64,000 nucleotides of DNA from Collinsella sp. (GCA_019414025.1 DXMU01000007.1:13184-77183); one strand, 5' to 3'. Numbered from the stretch's first letter, positions 7,659 through 16,358 are shown. The notes: a model not told the origin generated them from the letters alone. Translations and numbers: made by a program.

Positions 7659-8621
7659 ATGCACGCAACTGATTTTGGTCGCACGCTCATCATCGCCAAC
7701 CCAGCCGCCCAGTCGGGTGCGGCACGCGAAGTTGCCGAGCGCCTGCAACGCTTTTTGGACATGACTGCACGCGCATCCCAGTTTGACCTGGTGTTGACCG
7801 AGCGTATGGGACACGCCAAGGAGCTGGCCGCACAGGCTCAGGGCTATCGCACCGTTATCGCACTCGGCGGCGACGGCGTGATTCACGAGGTCGTCAACGG
7901 GCTTATGACGCAAAAGGAGGACGCCCGCCCCGCTCTTGCCGTCCTGCCCGTGGGCTCCGGCAACGATTATGCCCAGACGCTCGGCATCGACGATTTCTCC
8001 GGCAAGGATTATGGCGCGCTGCTCACCTGCGAGCTGCAGCGTCAGGACATCGGGCGCATTCGCTCGTGGAGCCCTGCGAGCGGCAGCGGCGAGGCTACCG
8101 TTGAGTACTACGACCAGACGCTTTCGGTCGGCATCGATGCCGCCATCGGCCTGGGCACCACCGAGCTGCGCAAAAAGACCGGCTTGACGGGCGCGCCGCT
8201 CTACACCCTTTCGGGACTTGAGCAGTTTGGCCTGCGCTACCGCAACTACCCCATGACAGTCAGCTTTGACGGCGCGCCCGCCGAGCGCGTGAGGGCGATC
8301 ATCATGGCGATTCAGCTTGGTCCTACCTATGGCTCGGGCTATCGCATCTGCCCCGATGCCGACCCCTGCGACGGCATGCTCGACGTCTGCTACGCCTGCG
8401 GCCCCGTCCCTCGCGCGGTAGCCCTGCCTATGTTCCTTTCGGCCAAGGACGGCCACCATACCAAGTTGCCACCGGTTCGCATGCGCCGCTGCCGCCATGC
8501 CGAGCTAACTTTTGAGGAGCCCGACTACCCCATCCAGGCCGACGGCGAGCCCGTTGACGCCTCGCGCATCGAGGTCGACGTCCTCGGCAGCGCCCTCCAA
8601 GTTTGGCACCCTACCCGCTAG
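7659..8621 (+). CDS. Diacylglycerol/lipid kinase family protein (DagK/YegS-like)
   Basis: This soluble lipid kinase of the DAGK catalytic family phosphorylates a lipid such as diacylglycerol, probably at the membrane. ALGGDGVIHEVVNGL (GGDG at 70-73) and PVGSGNDYAQTLG (GSGND at 99-103) form the nucleotide-binding core. QADGEPVD near the C-terminus is also typical. I chose ATG 7659 because GGGAG lies 7 bases upstream; an ATG at 7635 has no ribosome binding site. Length is 320 aa. The exact lipid substrate cannot be read from sequence; DgkB or an undecaprenol-recycling role are both possible. Confidence 0.82.
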   Translation: MHATDFGRTLIIANPAAQSGAAREVAERLQRFLDMTARASQFDLVLTERMGHAKELAAQAQGYRTVIALGGDGVIHEVVNGLMTQKEDARPALAVLPVGSGNDYAQTLGIDDFSGKDYGALLTCELQRQDIGRIRSWSPASGSGEATVEYYDQTLSVGIDAAIGLGTTELRKKTGLTGAPLYTLSGLEQFGLRYRNYPMTVSFDGAPAERVRAIIMAIQLGPTYGSGYRICPDADPCDGMLDVCYACGPVPRAVALPMFLSAKDGHHTKLPPVRMRRCRHAELTFEEPDYPIQADGEPVDASRIEVDVLGSALQVWHPTR

Positions 8622-8642
8622 CAAGGCCAGTGGAACAAACGA

Positions 8643-9023
8643 CTACTCGTCGCTGCCCGGCTTGCGTCGGTTGGCCTTTTTAATGGCATTGAAGTGCTTG
8701 TCATTGAGTCTGCGCTGACGAGAGCGCTGGGGCACCTTGGTCTTTACACGTCGACGCGGTGGACGTCCGCGTCGCTCGAGCTCGGCGTGCAGCTTGCGCA
8801 GGCAGCTCGCGCGATTTTGGAACTGGCTGCGGCTCTCGCGCGCCGTCACGGTAATCCCTGTGGGCACGTGCTTCATGCGCACCGCCGAGTCCGTCGTGTT
8901 CACGCCTTGTCCGCCCGGACCCGTCGCGCGAAACACCTGTACCTCGCAATCGCGCGCCAACTCTTCGGCCGCCATCGCGGCATAGCGCGCATACTCGCAC
9001 CATCCCATCTTGTTCTCATCCAT
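8643..9023 (-). CDS. Peptide-chain-release-factor-like protein with GGQ motif (ArfB/YaeJ-like)
   Basis: This 126-aa single-domain class I release factor homologue probably hydrolyses peptidyl-tRNA on stalled ribosomes. RATGPGGQGVNTTDSAVRM places the catalytic GGQ at 37-39, and a basic C-terminus (RRRVKTKVPQRSRQRR) fits insertion into the mRNA channel. There is no codon-recognition domain. The start is the ATG at 9023, after GGGGAGG. The acidic end GSDE differs from E. coli ArfB, so a related subgroup such as PrfH is possible. It stands between convergent and tandem neighbours and is probably monocistronic. Confidence 0.75.
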   Translation of the reverse strand: MDENKMGWCEYARYAAMAAEELARDCEVQVFRATGPGGQGVNTTDSAVRMKHVPTGITVTARESRSQFQNRASCLRKLHAELERRGRPPRRRVKTKVPQRSRQRRLNDKHFNAIKKANRRKPGSDE

Positions 9024-9043
9024 ATCAATACCTCCCCTCATAC

Positions 9044-9080
9044 AAAAAAATGTGACAAAGGGACAGTCCCTTTGTCACAT
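9044..9080 (-). terminator. Terminator of xpt, perfect 14-bp hairpin
   Basis: ATGTGACAAAGGGA (9050-9063) pairs perfectly with TCCCTTTGTCACAT (9067-9080) across CAG, and seven T residues follow on the minus strand. The AAAGGGACAG core recurs in the terminators near 33480 and 34175. Confidence 0.85.
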
Positions 9081-9107
9081 CGCATACCAATCGCTTGTGT
9101 TGCGCGC

Positions 9108-9686
9108 TTAGGCGAAGGTGATCTCGCCGGTCTCGCAGTCCATATCGGCGATACGGGCCAGGCTCTCAACGCGGAAGCCACGCTCGCGGAGCTTATCGCC
9201 ACCGCCCTGGAAGCCCTTCTCCACCGCAATGCCAATGCCGGATACCTCGGCACCCGCAGCCTCGCAGATCTTGATAAGACCCTCGAGCGCGCAGCCGTTG
9301 GCCAAGAAGTCGTCGATAATCAGGACCTTGTCGCCCTCGGACAGGAAGCGCTTGCCCACGATGACCGGATACTCCTTCTGCTTGGTAAAGGAGTAGATGG
9401 TCGTAGCATACTGCTCGCCGTCGAGGTTGATGGACTGTGCCTTCTTGGCAAAGACAACCGGCACGCCACCAAAATGCTGGGCTGCGATGCAAGCCATACC
9501 AATGCCCGAAGCCTCGATCGTCAGAATCTTGTTGATCTCGACATCCTTGAACAGACGGGCCCACTCAGCGCCCATGTGGTCGAACAGCTCAACGTCGCAC
9601 TGGTGGTTGAGGAAGGCATCAACCTTAAGGACGTTACCGGCCTTTACGATGCCGTCATGGCGAATACGATCCTCAAGCTCCTGCAT
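9108..9686 (-). CDS. xpt: Xanthine phosphoribosyltransferase
   Basis: This enzyme converts xanthine and PRPP to XMP for purine salvage in the cytoplasm. The PRPP-binding loop VLIIDDFLANGC is at 121-132, and the xanthine-type N-terminus (KVDAFLNHQCDVEL) matches Xpt rather than Apt. At 192 aa it has the usual length. AGAAGGGG lies upstream of the ATG. The 157 bases upstream do not show the conserved purine-riboswitch core. It is transcribed alone and ends at the hairpin at 9044-9080. Confidence 0.9.
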   Translation of the reverse strand: MQELEDRIRHDGIVKAGNVLKVDAFLNHQCDVELFDHMGAEWARLFKDVEINKILTIEASGIGMACIAAQHFGGVPVVFAKKAQSINLDGEQYATTIYSFTKQKEYPVIVGKRFLSEGDKVLIIDDFLANGCALEGLIKICEAAGAEVSGIGIAVEKGFQGGGDKLRERGFRVESLARIADMDCETGEITFA

Positions 9687-9843
9687 GGCGCAACCCCTTC
9701 TCGCGGCAACGATGCCGCGCGATTAATAAACGTTGTTCGATAGTCTACCACGGACCGACCCCCGCCCGCCCCACAAGCCGCATCGCACCACAAACCGGTC
9801 TTTTTGGGACGGCGCGAATCGTGGCAGACAGTCTCTCAACACA

Positions 9844-11148
9844 CTAATGGCGGGCGCGCATCCTCACCAAACGCACCATGGCGAGCGCAAAACCCACAGC
9901 GGCCACAGCCATGAGCACATAGAACACCGAGCGAAAGCCGAACAGGAACACATCCGGACGGCCTGCAACGAAACTGGTCACGGACTCGCCCATCGCCACG
10001 CTCATCTGCCCATACAGGATATGCGATGCCGCTGTAATGCCCACTGCCATACCCGCATAGCGCGCCAGGCTACCCAGGCTGCCCGCAAAGCCGAGCGCTT
10101 CGCGCGGAGCCGAGCCCATATACAGCGAGTTATTGGGGCTCTGGAAAATCGACGTACCGCACGACATAAACGCGACGCAACACACGATCACAGGGATGGA
10201 AGAGTGCTCGTCGAGCGTGCTTACCGCAAAAAGACCGCATACGTACACGCCTAGGCCGACCGCCGTGGGGCCCTCGCAGCCAACACGGTCCGAAACCGTA
10301 CCCGAAAGCGGGCCGATAAAGGCATTCACCATCGGCAGCGCCAAAAAGAGCAATCCGGAAATGTCGGAACCAAAGCCGTGGGCGTCCTGAAAATAGAACG
10401 GCAGGATAAACTCTGATGCGCCAATACCAACGAACACGATGAGCATGCAGGCAAGATTGATGGTGAAGGCCGAATTTGCAAAGCAGCGACGCGCGGCCTC
10501 CGCCAGCGACATGGGGCGCTCGCCGGCCTCCGGCTTAACATGCGGCAGCGTGTAGAGCCCCACGATAAACGAGATGACGCCAATGGGCAGGTTGATGAGG
10601 AAGATGCTCTCCCAGGGAAAGCTTGCCACCAGCATGCCGCCGAGCACGGGGCCACACATCATGCCGAGGGCCACAAAGGTCGCGAGAATACCCATGGCAC
10701 GGCCTCGTTCGCGCGCCGGAAACGACTCGGTGATGATACCCATGTTGTTGGCCATGGCCGCTGCGCAGCCGACGCCCTGCACAATGCGTGCCAGAATAAG
10801 AACTTCGAGCGAACTCGAAAGGCCGCAAAGCAGCGAGCCAGCCGTAAAAACGATTACGCCCAGCTGGAATACGCCCACCTTGCCGCGCACGTCGCCCAAG
10901 CGGCCAAACGGCAGCATAGCCACGCATGTCGCAAGCAGGTACACCGAGCTCACCAGCTGGATGCGGTCGAGGCCCACGCCCAGCTCCTTTTGCATCACGG
11001 GCAACGCCACGGTCACGACGGTCGAATCCAGACACGACATAAACGTCATGATGAGCACGGTAAACAGAATCGCCCATTTGTTCTTGCCATGGGTGTCGCC
11101 CTCAAGGGCAATGTGCTCGCGGCGCAGCTGCTCTGCGGTTTTCTCCAT
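9844..11148 (-). CDS. MFS transporter, DHA2 drug-resistance type
   Basis: This major facilitator exporter of 434 aa carries the DHA2-type signature LDSTVVTVALPVMQKELG in helix 1, FGRLGDVRGK as motif A in loop 2-3, and GPVLGGML in the motif C helix. It likely expels small amphipathic compounds in exchange for protons; no substrate can be named. I chose the second ATG of MDMEK (11148) because AAAGGA lies six bases away. The metY terminator ends only about 24 bases before this start, leaving little room for a separate promoter (see findings). Confidence 0.85.
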   Translation of the reverse strand: MEKTAEQLRREHIALEGDTHGKNKWAILFTVLIMTFMSCLDSTVVTVALPVMQKELGVGLDRIQLVSSVYLLATCVAMLPFGRLGDVRGKVGVFQLGVIVFTAGSLLCGLSSSLEVLILARIVQGVGCAAAMANNMGIITESFPARERGRAMGILATFVALGMMCGPVLGGMLVASFPWESIFLINLPIGVISFIVGLYTLPHVKPEAGERPMSLAEAARRCFANSAFTINLACMLIVFVGIGASEFILPFYFQDAHGFGSDISGLLFLALPMVNAFIGPLSGTVSDRVGCEGPTAVGLGVYVCGLFAVSTLDEHSSIPVIVCCVAFMSCGTSIFQSPNNSLYMGSAPREALGFAGSLGSLARYAGMAVGITAASHILYGQMSVAMGESVTSFVAGRPDVFLFGFRSVFYVLMAVAAVGFALAMVRLVRMRARH

Positions 11149-11171
11149 ATCCATCCTTTCGAGTGGCGCAA

Positions 11172-11220
11172 CGCAAAAACGGGGCCCCAATCGCCTACAA
11201 ACAGTCGCGATTGGGGTCCC
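11172..11220 (-). terminator. Strong terminator between metY and the MFS gene
   Basis: On the minus strand GGGACCCCAATCGC (11220-11207) pairs with GCGATTGGGGCCCC (11194-11181), then GTTTTTGC. It is 70 bases after the metY stop and 24 bases before the MFS start. Confidence 0.8.
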
Positions 11221-11289
11221 GCCTACGGAATCGGAACGAAAGATCGCCGAAGCTTTCTGCCAGCATCGGCGCCTTATGCGAACGCTAGC

Positions 11290-12573
11290 CTAGCACTGCT
11301 CGAGTGCCTGCTCAAGGTCGGCAATCAAATCGGCCGTATCCTCGAGGCCGCACGACAGGCGCACCATATCGGCGGAGATGCCGCAGGCGATGAGCTCCTC
11401 ATCGTTCATCTGGCGGTGTGTGGCATTAGCGGGATGCAGGCAGCAGGTGCGGGCGTCAGCCACATGCGTGGCGATCTGGGCAAGTTTAAGGCTCTTCATA
11501 AAGGTCTCGGCCGCCGCGCGACCACCGTTAAAGCCAAAGCTCACAACGCCGCAGGTACCGTTGGGCATGTACTTCTGAGCCATGTCATAGTACTTATCGC
11601 CCTCCAGGCCCGGATAGCTCACGAAGCGTACCTTGGGATGGCTCTGCAGGAACTTGGCAACGGCCAGGCCGTTCTCACAATGACGCGGCATGCGTACATG
11701 CAGGCTCTCGAGCGAGCTGTTCAGGAAGAAGGCCGCCTGCGGGTTCTGCATGGGACCGAGGTCGCGCATGAGCTGCGCGGTGGCCTTGGTAATGAAGGCA
11801 CCTTCGCGACCGAACTTCTCGGCATACGTCACGCCGTGGTAGCTCTCGTCGGGCGTGGTGAGACCCGGGAACTTATCCGCATGGGCCATCCAGTCAAACT
11901 GGCCGTGGTCAACGATCACGCCGCCCAGGTAGGCAGCATGTCCATCCATGTACTTGGTGGTGGAGTGCGTAACGATGTCGGCGCCCCACTCAAAGGGACG
12001 GCACATCACGGGCGTCGGGAAGGTGTTGTCGACCATCAGCGGCACGCCGTGGTCATGCGCGGCCTTGGCAAAGCGCTCAATATCGAGCACGGCAAGGGCG
12101 GGGTTGGCGATCGTCTCGCCAAAGACGAGCTTGGTATTGGGCTCAAAGGCCGCCTCGAGCTCTTCATCGGTGCAGTCGGGGGCGACGAACGTGCAGGTCA
12201 CGCCCATGCGGCCCATGGTGTGGGCGAGCAGGTTATACGTACCGCCGTAAATGGCAGAGCTAGCGACCACATGATCGCCGGCACCGGCCACATTAAAAAT
12301 CGCGAGGAAGTTCGCAGCCATGCCCGAGCTCGTGAGCATCGCGGCGGTGCCTCCCTCCATCTCGCAGATCTTAGCGGCAACGAGATCGCACGTGGGGTTC
12401 TGCAGGCGGCTGTAGAAGTAGCCCGACTCCTCCAGGTCAAACAGCTTGCCCATGTGCTCGGACGTGTCGTACTTCCACGTGGTGGACTGGTAGATGGGCA
12501 CCTGGCGCGGCTCGGCATCTCCCGGGTGATAGCCGCCCTGAACACATGTAGTTCCGATGGTCTGCTCGCTCAT
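11290..12573 (-). CDS. metY: O-acetylhomoserine sulfhydrylase (MetY-type Cys/Met metabolism PLP enzyme)
   Basis: This PLP enzyme uses O-acetylhomoserine with sulfide or methanethiol to make homocysteine or methionine. The N-terminus TTCVQGGYHP and the block YSRLQNPT match the MetY branch. The PLP lysine lies in THSTTKYMDGH at about residue 207, and LEDTADLIADLEQAL closes the protein. At 427 aa it is full length. The start is the ATG at 12573 after AGGGAG; a TTG two codons earlier is less likely. Methionine gamma-lyase is the main alternative, as the families are close. Confidence 0.82.
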   Translation of the reverse strand: MSEQTIGTTCVQGGYHPGDAEPRQVPIYQSTTWKYDTSEHMGKLFDLEESGYFYSRLQNPTCDLVAAKICEMEGGTAAMLTSSGMAANFLAIFNVAGAGDHVVASSAIYGGTYNLLAHTMGRMGVTCTFVAPDCTDEELEAAFEPNTKLVFGETIANPALAVLDIERFAKAAHDHGVPLMVDNTFPTPVMCRPFEWGADIVTHSTTKYMDGHAAYLGGVIVDHGQFDWMAHADKFPGLTTPDESYHGVTYAEKFGREGAFITKATAQLMRDLGPMQNPQAAFFLNSSLESLHVRMPRHCENGLAVAKFLQSHPKVRFVSYPGLEGDKYYDMAQKYMPNGTCGVVSFGFNGGRAAAETFMKSLKLAQIATHVADARTCCLHPANATHRQMNDEELIACGISADMVRLSCGLEDTADLIADLEQALEQC

Positions 12574-12661
12574 ATCCAACTCCCTTACTTGGGTTTTGTT
12601 TTTATTCGGTTCACGATACCGCTACCCCGCACCCCTCTCAACCCATCCCGCCGATAGGTTA

Positions 12662-12691
12662 TGGGACAAATTAATCAGGTTTATTTGTCCC
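12662..12691. promoter_or_regulatory. Palindrome between metY and the divergent redox-protein gene
   Basis: TGGGACAAA (12662-12670) is exactly inverted as TTTGTCCCA (12683-12691) across 12 bases of AT-rich sequence. It lies in the only intergenic stretch between the two divergent genes and resembles an operator for a dimeric regulator. Confidence 0.5.
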
Positions 12692-12807
12692 AAATCTTAA
12701 GAAAGTGTTCGATGGCGAAAAACAATGAGATATGCACTGCGGTCTCGATAAGCGAATGCGCCAGCAAGGGTACCATAGGCGGGTACACCGTAATCAAGGA
12801 GACACCG

Positions 12808-13254
12808 ATGAAGCAAATCGATACAGCCCAGCTCGACATCACCGCCTGTCAGGCTCAGGCTGCCGAGTACCACGCCCGTGGCTTTAACTGCGCCCAGGCC
12901 GTCGCCTGCACGCTCGCACCTGCCGTCGGGCTCGACCCCCAGACCGCCTTTACCCTCACCGAGGGATTTGGCGCCGGCATGGGCGGCATGACCGAAACCT
13001 GCGGCGCCATCTCGGGCGCCGTGGCCATCATGGGCTTTGTGATGAGCGACGGCATGGAAAACCCCAAGACCAAAGGCCAGACCTACAAACTGTCGCGCGA
13101 AATCGCCAAGCGTTTTGGCGAGAAGAACACGACGACCGTCTGCGGCACGCTCAAGGGCATCGGATCGGACAAGGGTCCGCTTCGCAGCTGCCCCGGCTGC
13201 ATCGACGATGCCGTCGAAATCGCCTGTGATGTACTAAAGCAGCTCGCCGAGTAA
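12808..13254 (+). CDS. C_GCAxxG_C_C family redox-type protein
   Basis: This small 148-aa protein of the C_GCAxxG_C_C family is thought to be redox active through conserved cysteines; its exact role is unknown. Visible cysteines are FNCAQAVAC near 30-37, ETCGAISGAVAIMG near 70-84 and SCPGCIDDAVEIA near the C-terminus. I chose the ATG at 12808 with AAGGAG six bases upstream; the longer reading back to 12661 has no start signal and would run through the palindrome. It is divergent from metY. Confidence 0.8.
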   Translation: MKQIDTAQLDITACQAQAAEYHARGFNCAQAVACTLAPAVGLDPQTAFTLTEGFGAGMGGMTETCGAISGAVAIMGFVMSDGMENPKTKGQTYKLSREIAKRFGEKNTTTVCGTLKGIGSDKGPLRSCPGCIDDAVEIACDVLKQLAE

Positions 13255-13263
13255 ACGGCAGCA

Positions 13264-13317
13264 CAGAAAAACGACGGCCGGCGCGCTTGGGATCCATCCA
13301 AAAGCACGCCGGCCGTC
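13264..13317 (-). terminator. Terminator of yigZ
   Basis: GACGGCCGGCG (13273-13283) pairs perfectly with CGCCGGCCGTC (13307-13317), and on the minus strand GTTTTTCTG follows. The stem may also stop plus-strand transcription from the redox-protein gene, although no T run lies on that side. Confidence 0.75.
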
Positions 13318-13321
13318 GCCG

Positions 13322-13957
13322 TTAGAACTCGGCAAATACGGGAGCACCGACCTCGATCTCCTCGCGCCCCGCCATAAGCTCGCGCATCCTGGCGCAAAAA
13401 GACTCCTGCTCCCCCGCCTTAAACACCAAGTGAAGTGTCACGGCATCCGCGTAATCGGTATCCGAAACCTTGGCACCCGAATCCTGCGCCAAGCGAAGCA
13501 CCTGCTCATACTGCGGATAGGCCACATGCACGTCAACAGGCACGACGCTCGTCATCTCGACGATCTGCCCGGCCTCCCGAGCCGCGGCCACCGCCGCTTG
13601 CGTCGCCGCGGTATAGGCGCGTACCAAGCCACCAGGCCCCAACAGCGTGCCACCAAAATAGCGCGTCACTACGCAGCAAACATTTTTGAGCCCCGCGCCG
13701 CGCAACACCTCGAGCGTCGGCATACCGCTCGTGCGGCTCGGCTCACCGTCATCGCTTTGACGCTCGCGTCCATCGACCAAAATCCACGCGGGAACATTGT
13801 GTCGAGCGTCGTAATGACGTTTGCGAACGGTCTCGATAAAGGCATTCGCCTCATCCTCGGACTCAATATGGACCAGCTGGGCAATAAACCGGCTCTTGCG
13901 GTCCACAAACTCGCCCGAAGCCTCAATATTCGATTGCAGAGTAAAATAGCTGTCCAA
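13322..13957 (-). CDS. yigZ: YigZ/IMPACT family protein
   Basis: This conserved protein of the UPF0029/IMPACT family has family blocks SRFIAQLVHI, DDGEPSRTSGMP and VTRYFGGTLLGPGGLVRAYT, and a C-terminal ferredoxin-like domain. The molecular role in bacteria is not settled; a nucleic-acid or translation-linked role is suspected for the family. There is no ATG. Two adjacent TTG codons follow GAGGG, and the one at 13957 has the better six-base spacing (13960 would add one residue). Length is 211-212 aa, normal for the family. It is transcribed toward the terminator at 13264-13317. Confidence 0.85.
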   Translation of the reverse strand: MDSYFTLQSNIEASGEFVDRKSRFIAQLVHIESEDEANAFIETVRKRHYDARHNVPAWILVDGRERQSDDGEPSRTSGMPTLEVLRGAGLKNVCCVVTRYFGGTLLGPGGLVRAYTAATQAAVAAAREAGQIVEMTSVVPVDVHVAYPQYEQVLRLAQDSGAKVSDTDYADAVTLHLVFKAGEQESFCARMRELMAGREEIEVGAPVFAEF

Positions 13958-14076
13958 CAAAGTCCCTCAACAGAATAAAGCGCAGCAACAAACAGCCTCA
14001 ATAATACGGCAAAGACAGCACCGTTGACCTCGCCAACAAGAACGGAAACGCCAATAATACCGTCACCAACAGCGAG

Positions 14077-14173
14077 AACCCGTCAGCGCGAGCAAGGTGC
14101 CTTGAAAGACAAGGGCATTGACCTTATGGTCATGCCCGAAGGCTTGAAAGGCAAATTGCCGCGCTGACGGGTT
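14077..14173. ncRNA. Structured repeat element, copy 1
   Basis: The element has an outer 14-bp stem AACCCGTCAGCGCG/CGCGCTGACGGGTT. Inside it is a GCAA/TTGC plus GCCTT/AAGGC helix with a small internal loop. Its apical hairpin is GGGCA(T)TGACC-TTAT-GGTCATGCCC. It is flanked by CAGCG on both sides. The same layout with different but compensating bases is at 17169-17266. Strand is undetermined; it lies downstream of rnpB on the minus strand. I do not assign it to a known RNA family. Confidence 0.6.
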
Positions 14174-14189
14174 CGCAGCGTCAACAAAG

Positions 14190-14553
14190 TGCCGAGTGGG
14201 CCGATAAGCCGGGTTCTGTCGTGAACGGTCATTTATCTTGTCTGCACGTTACCGTGCAGCTCCACGCACGCTACCCGAACGCGGACCGGGCCGGCCCATA
14301 GCGTTCCTATTCGCGCTTGCTCCGGATGGGGCTTGCCAAGCCGCCGTGTTGCCACGACGCTGGTGGTCTCTTACACCACCGTTTCAGCTTTTCCCTTTAC
14401 GCCTTGCGGCGCAGGTGGGAGTCTTCTTTTCTGCGGCGCTTTCCGTCGGATCACTCCGCCCGGCCGTTAGCCGGCATCCCGCCCTCTGGAGCCCGGACTT
14501 TCCTCACGCGTGCTGCAAGCAGCACATCGCGCGACCGTCTGGCCCACTCAGCA
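14190..14553 (-). ncRNA. rnpB: RNase P RNA (bacterial type A)
   Basis: This is the catalytic RNA that matures the 5' ends of tRNAs. The minus strand contains the hallmark GAGGAAAGTCCGGGCTCC (near 14510-14490) and ends in ACAGAACCCGGCTTATCGGC. The ends pair as helix P1: GAGTGGGCC near 14549-14541 with GGCCCACTC near 14202-14194. Length is about 364 nt. A TACACT -10 with an extended TGTGC sits at 14566-14561, placing the transcript start at the 5' end chosen here. Confidence 0.95.
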
Positions 14554-14560
14554 GTGCAAG

Positions 14561-14590
14561 AGTGTAGCACACCGTTACCGCAGGCAACGG
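14561..14590 (-). promoter_or_regulatory. rnpB promoter
   Basis: On the minus strand a TACACT -10 (14566-14561) is preceded by TGTGC, with a TTGCC-like -35 about 16 bases upstream. The predicted start falls within a few bases of the P1 helix of RNase P RNA. Confidence 0.6.
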
Positions 14591-14820
14591 CACAACACAA
14601 GCGTTCGACACGATAAACCAAGAACCACGCCATGCAGTACAATTGGGTTGTCGATGGGCAATGTCGTCAGTCGAGACGCGACCGCGCTCCGCACCCCTCC
14701 GTCTACTCGGTGCGTTCCCGCCTCCTCCCCGAGGCGGGATGTCGGCATTTTTTCATGCACCGACAACCAAATAGCTTGTGGATAGCATGGGCAGCATCAT
14801 GCATCTCGGCACCAAATGCA
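14591..14820. other. Intergenic stretch between rnpB and rpsA, no gene seen
   Basis: Two hairpins are visible: CCCGCCTC/GAGGCGGG near 14725-14746, and a GTCGG/CCGAC stem near 14750-14773 with a T6 loop. A small RNA is possible, but no promoter-terminator pair is clear. Plus-strand ORFs crossing it have neither a ribosome binding site nor a recognisable product. Confidence 0.3.
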
Positions 14821-14853
14821 AAAAGGGACCCGTCCATTGCGGACGGATCCCTT
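14818..14853 (-). terminator. Terminator of rpsA
   Basis: AAGGGACCCGTCC (14823-14835) pairs with GGACGGATCCCTT (14841-14853) with one G-U pair. TTTT follows on the minus strand, 24 bases after the rpsA stop. Confidence 0.8.
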
Positions 14854-14876
14854 AAACAAGTGATCGTCAAACCGAT

Positions 14877-16043
14877 TTACTCGGCGTCGGTCTCCTCGTC
14901 CTTCTTCTCGGAAGGCAGCGGGGTAACCTCGATCTCGACGCCCAGAGTCTCAGCAGCAGACTTCATGGACAGGGAGATACGACGACGGTCGAGGTCGATC
15001 TCCATGACCTTGACCTGAACCTTGTCGCCCACGTGGGTGACCTGAGAAGGCTGATCGACGTGCTTGTTGGCCATCTCGGAGATGTGCACCAGGCCCTCGA
15101 TGCCCTCGCCCAGATCGACGAAAGCGCCGAACGGGACAAGCTTGGTCACAGTGCCCTCGACGATAGCGCCGACGGGGTACTTCTTGACCAGTGCGCGCCA
15201 CGGATCCTCGGTGGTCTGCTTGAGACCCAGGGAGATGCGCTCGCGGTTGAGATCGACGTCGAGAACCTCGACCTCGACCTCCTGGCCGACCTTGACAACC
15301 TCGGAAGGATGGTTGACGTGGTTCCAGGAGAGCTCGGAGATGTGGATGAGGCCGTCGATACCGCCGAGGTCGACGAAGGCGCCGAAGTCGACGATGGAGG
15401 AAACGGTGCCCTGGAGACGCATGCCGGACTTGAGCTTGGACAGGATCTCGGAGCGCTCGGCCTTACGGGACTCCTCGAGCACGACGCGACGGGAGAGGAC
15501 GACGTTGTTGCGGTTGCGGTCCATCTCGATGACGCGGGCCTCGATGCGGGTGCCCATGTAGGAGGTGAGGTCCTTGACACGACGGAGGTCGACGAGGGAA
15601 GCGGGCAGGAAGCCACGCAGGCCGATGTCGAGGATCAGGCCGCCCTTGACAACCTCGATAACCTCGCCCTCGACGTTCTCGCCGGAGTTGAACTTCTCCT
15701 CGATGCGGTTCCAAGCACGCTCGTACTCGGCACGCTTCTTGGACAGGACCAGACGACCGTCCTTGTCCTCCTTCTGGAGAACCAGGGCCTCGATGGGATC
15801 ACCAAGTGCAACGATGTCTGCAGGGTTAGCGTCCTTACGGATGGACAGCTCGCGGACCGGGATAACGCCCTCGGACTTGAATCCGATGTCAACGAGCACC
15901 TCGTCATGCTCGATCTTAACGACAGTGCCGTTAACGAGATCGCCCTCATCAAAGTCGGTAATCGTACCGTCGATGAGGTTGTTCATCTCCTCCTCGTTGA
16001 CATCGTCAAGAGAGAAAATGGACGAGTTCTGAATCTCACTCAA
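14877..16043 (-). CDS. rpsA: 30S ribosomal protein S1
   Basis: This RNA-binding ribosomal protein helps recruit mRNA to the 30S subunit. Four S1 domains are visible, beginning near residues 30, 115, 200 and 287. The last two carry the classic VxxFGAFVDLG...GLVHIS/GLIHIS blocks and are near duplicates. At 388 aa it has the shorter four-domain form common in Gram-positive bacteria and Actinobacteria, against six domains in E. coli. The start is a TTG at 16043, with AAAGGGG seven bases away. It is monocistronic and ends at the terminator at 14818-14853. Confidence 0.93.
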   Translation of the reverse strand: MSEIQNSSIFSLDDVNEEEMNNLIDGTITDFDEGDLVNGTVVKIEHDEVLVDIGFKSEGVIPVRELSIRKDANPADIVALGDPIEALVLQKEDKDGRLVLSKKRAEYERAWNRIEEKFNSGENVEGEVIEVVKGGLILDIGLRGFLPASLVDLRRVKDLTSYMGTRIEARVIEMDRNRNNVVLSRRVVLEESRKAERSEILSKLKSGMRLQGTVSSIVDFGAFVDLGGIDGLIHISELSWNHVNHPSEVVKVGQEVEVEVLDVDLNRERISLGLKQTTEDPWRALVKKYPVGAIVEGTVTKLVPFGAFVDLGEGIEGLVHISEMANKHVDQPSQVTHVGDKVQVKVMEIDLDRRRISLSMKSAAETLGVEIEVTPLPSEKKDEETDAE

Positions 16044-16358
16044 AGGTGGACCCCTTTCGAACTACGGGGCCCCGATTGCTAGGACCTACAGAAGGGTGCG
16101 ACAAGCACACAACGTTTAGGAACACTCGGGAGCCGACAGATACTAATGTGACGCTTATGCAATCACGTTCGTATAGGTTACGGGGAAATGAGTTCGATTT
16201 CAAGCGTGAACTGCGATTTTTTACTCGTGTGGAGACTTTTTCGTAATCTTATGAACACACGTCTCCGCAACTTGACGATAACCGGCTAGGCATTCGGCTT
16301 TGGGGTAAAGTATCCGGAGCCAACGATTCTAGATCGATTTTTCGAGAAAGGTGCCCGC
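16044..16358. other. Divergent promoter region of rpsA and the HAD gene
   Basis: This 315-base stretch is without a supported gene. It holds AT-rich minus-strand sequence around 16150-16200, with TTGAAA and TAACCT 17 bases apart, possibly the rpsA promoter. A weak stem GGAGAC/GTCTCC lies near 16230-16268. No convincing promoter for the plus-strand gene could be fixed. Confidence 0.35.

Noticed and set aside
9687..9843. Purine riboswitch upstream of xpt
   Set aside because: No matching core sequence or three-way-junction pattern was visible.
10540..12657. Plus-strand ORF of about 700 codons over the MFS gene and metY
   Set aside because: It crosses the metY terminator and is antisense to two well-supported genes.
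12661..12807. N-terminal extension of the C_GCAxxG_C_C protein
   Set aside because: It would include the TTTGTCCCA palindrome, has no start signal, and the family begins near residue 50 of that reading.
14238..14785. ORFs within the rnpB region
   Set aside because: The sequence is RNase P RNA with conserved motifs and paired ends; the ORFs are accidental.
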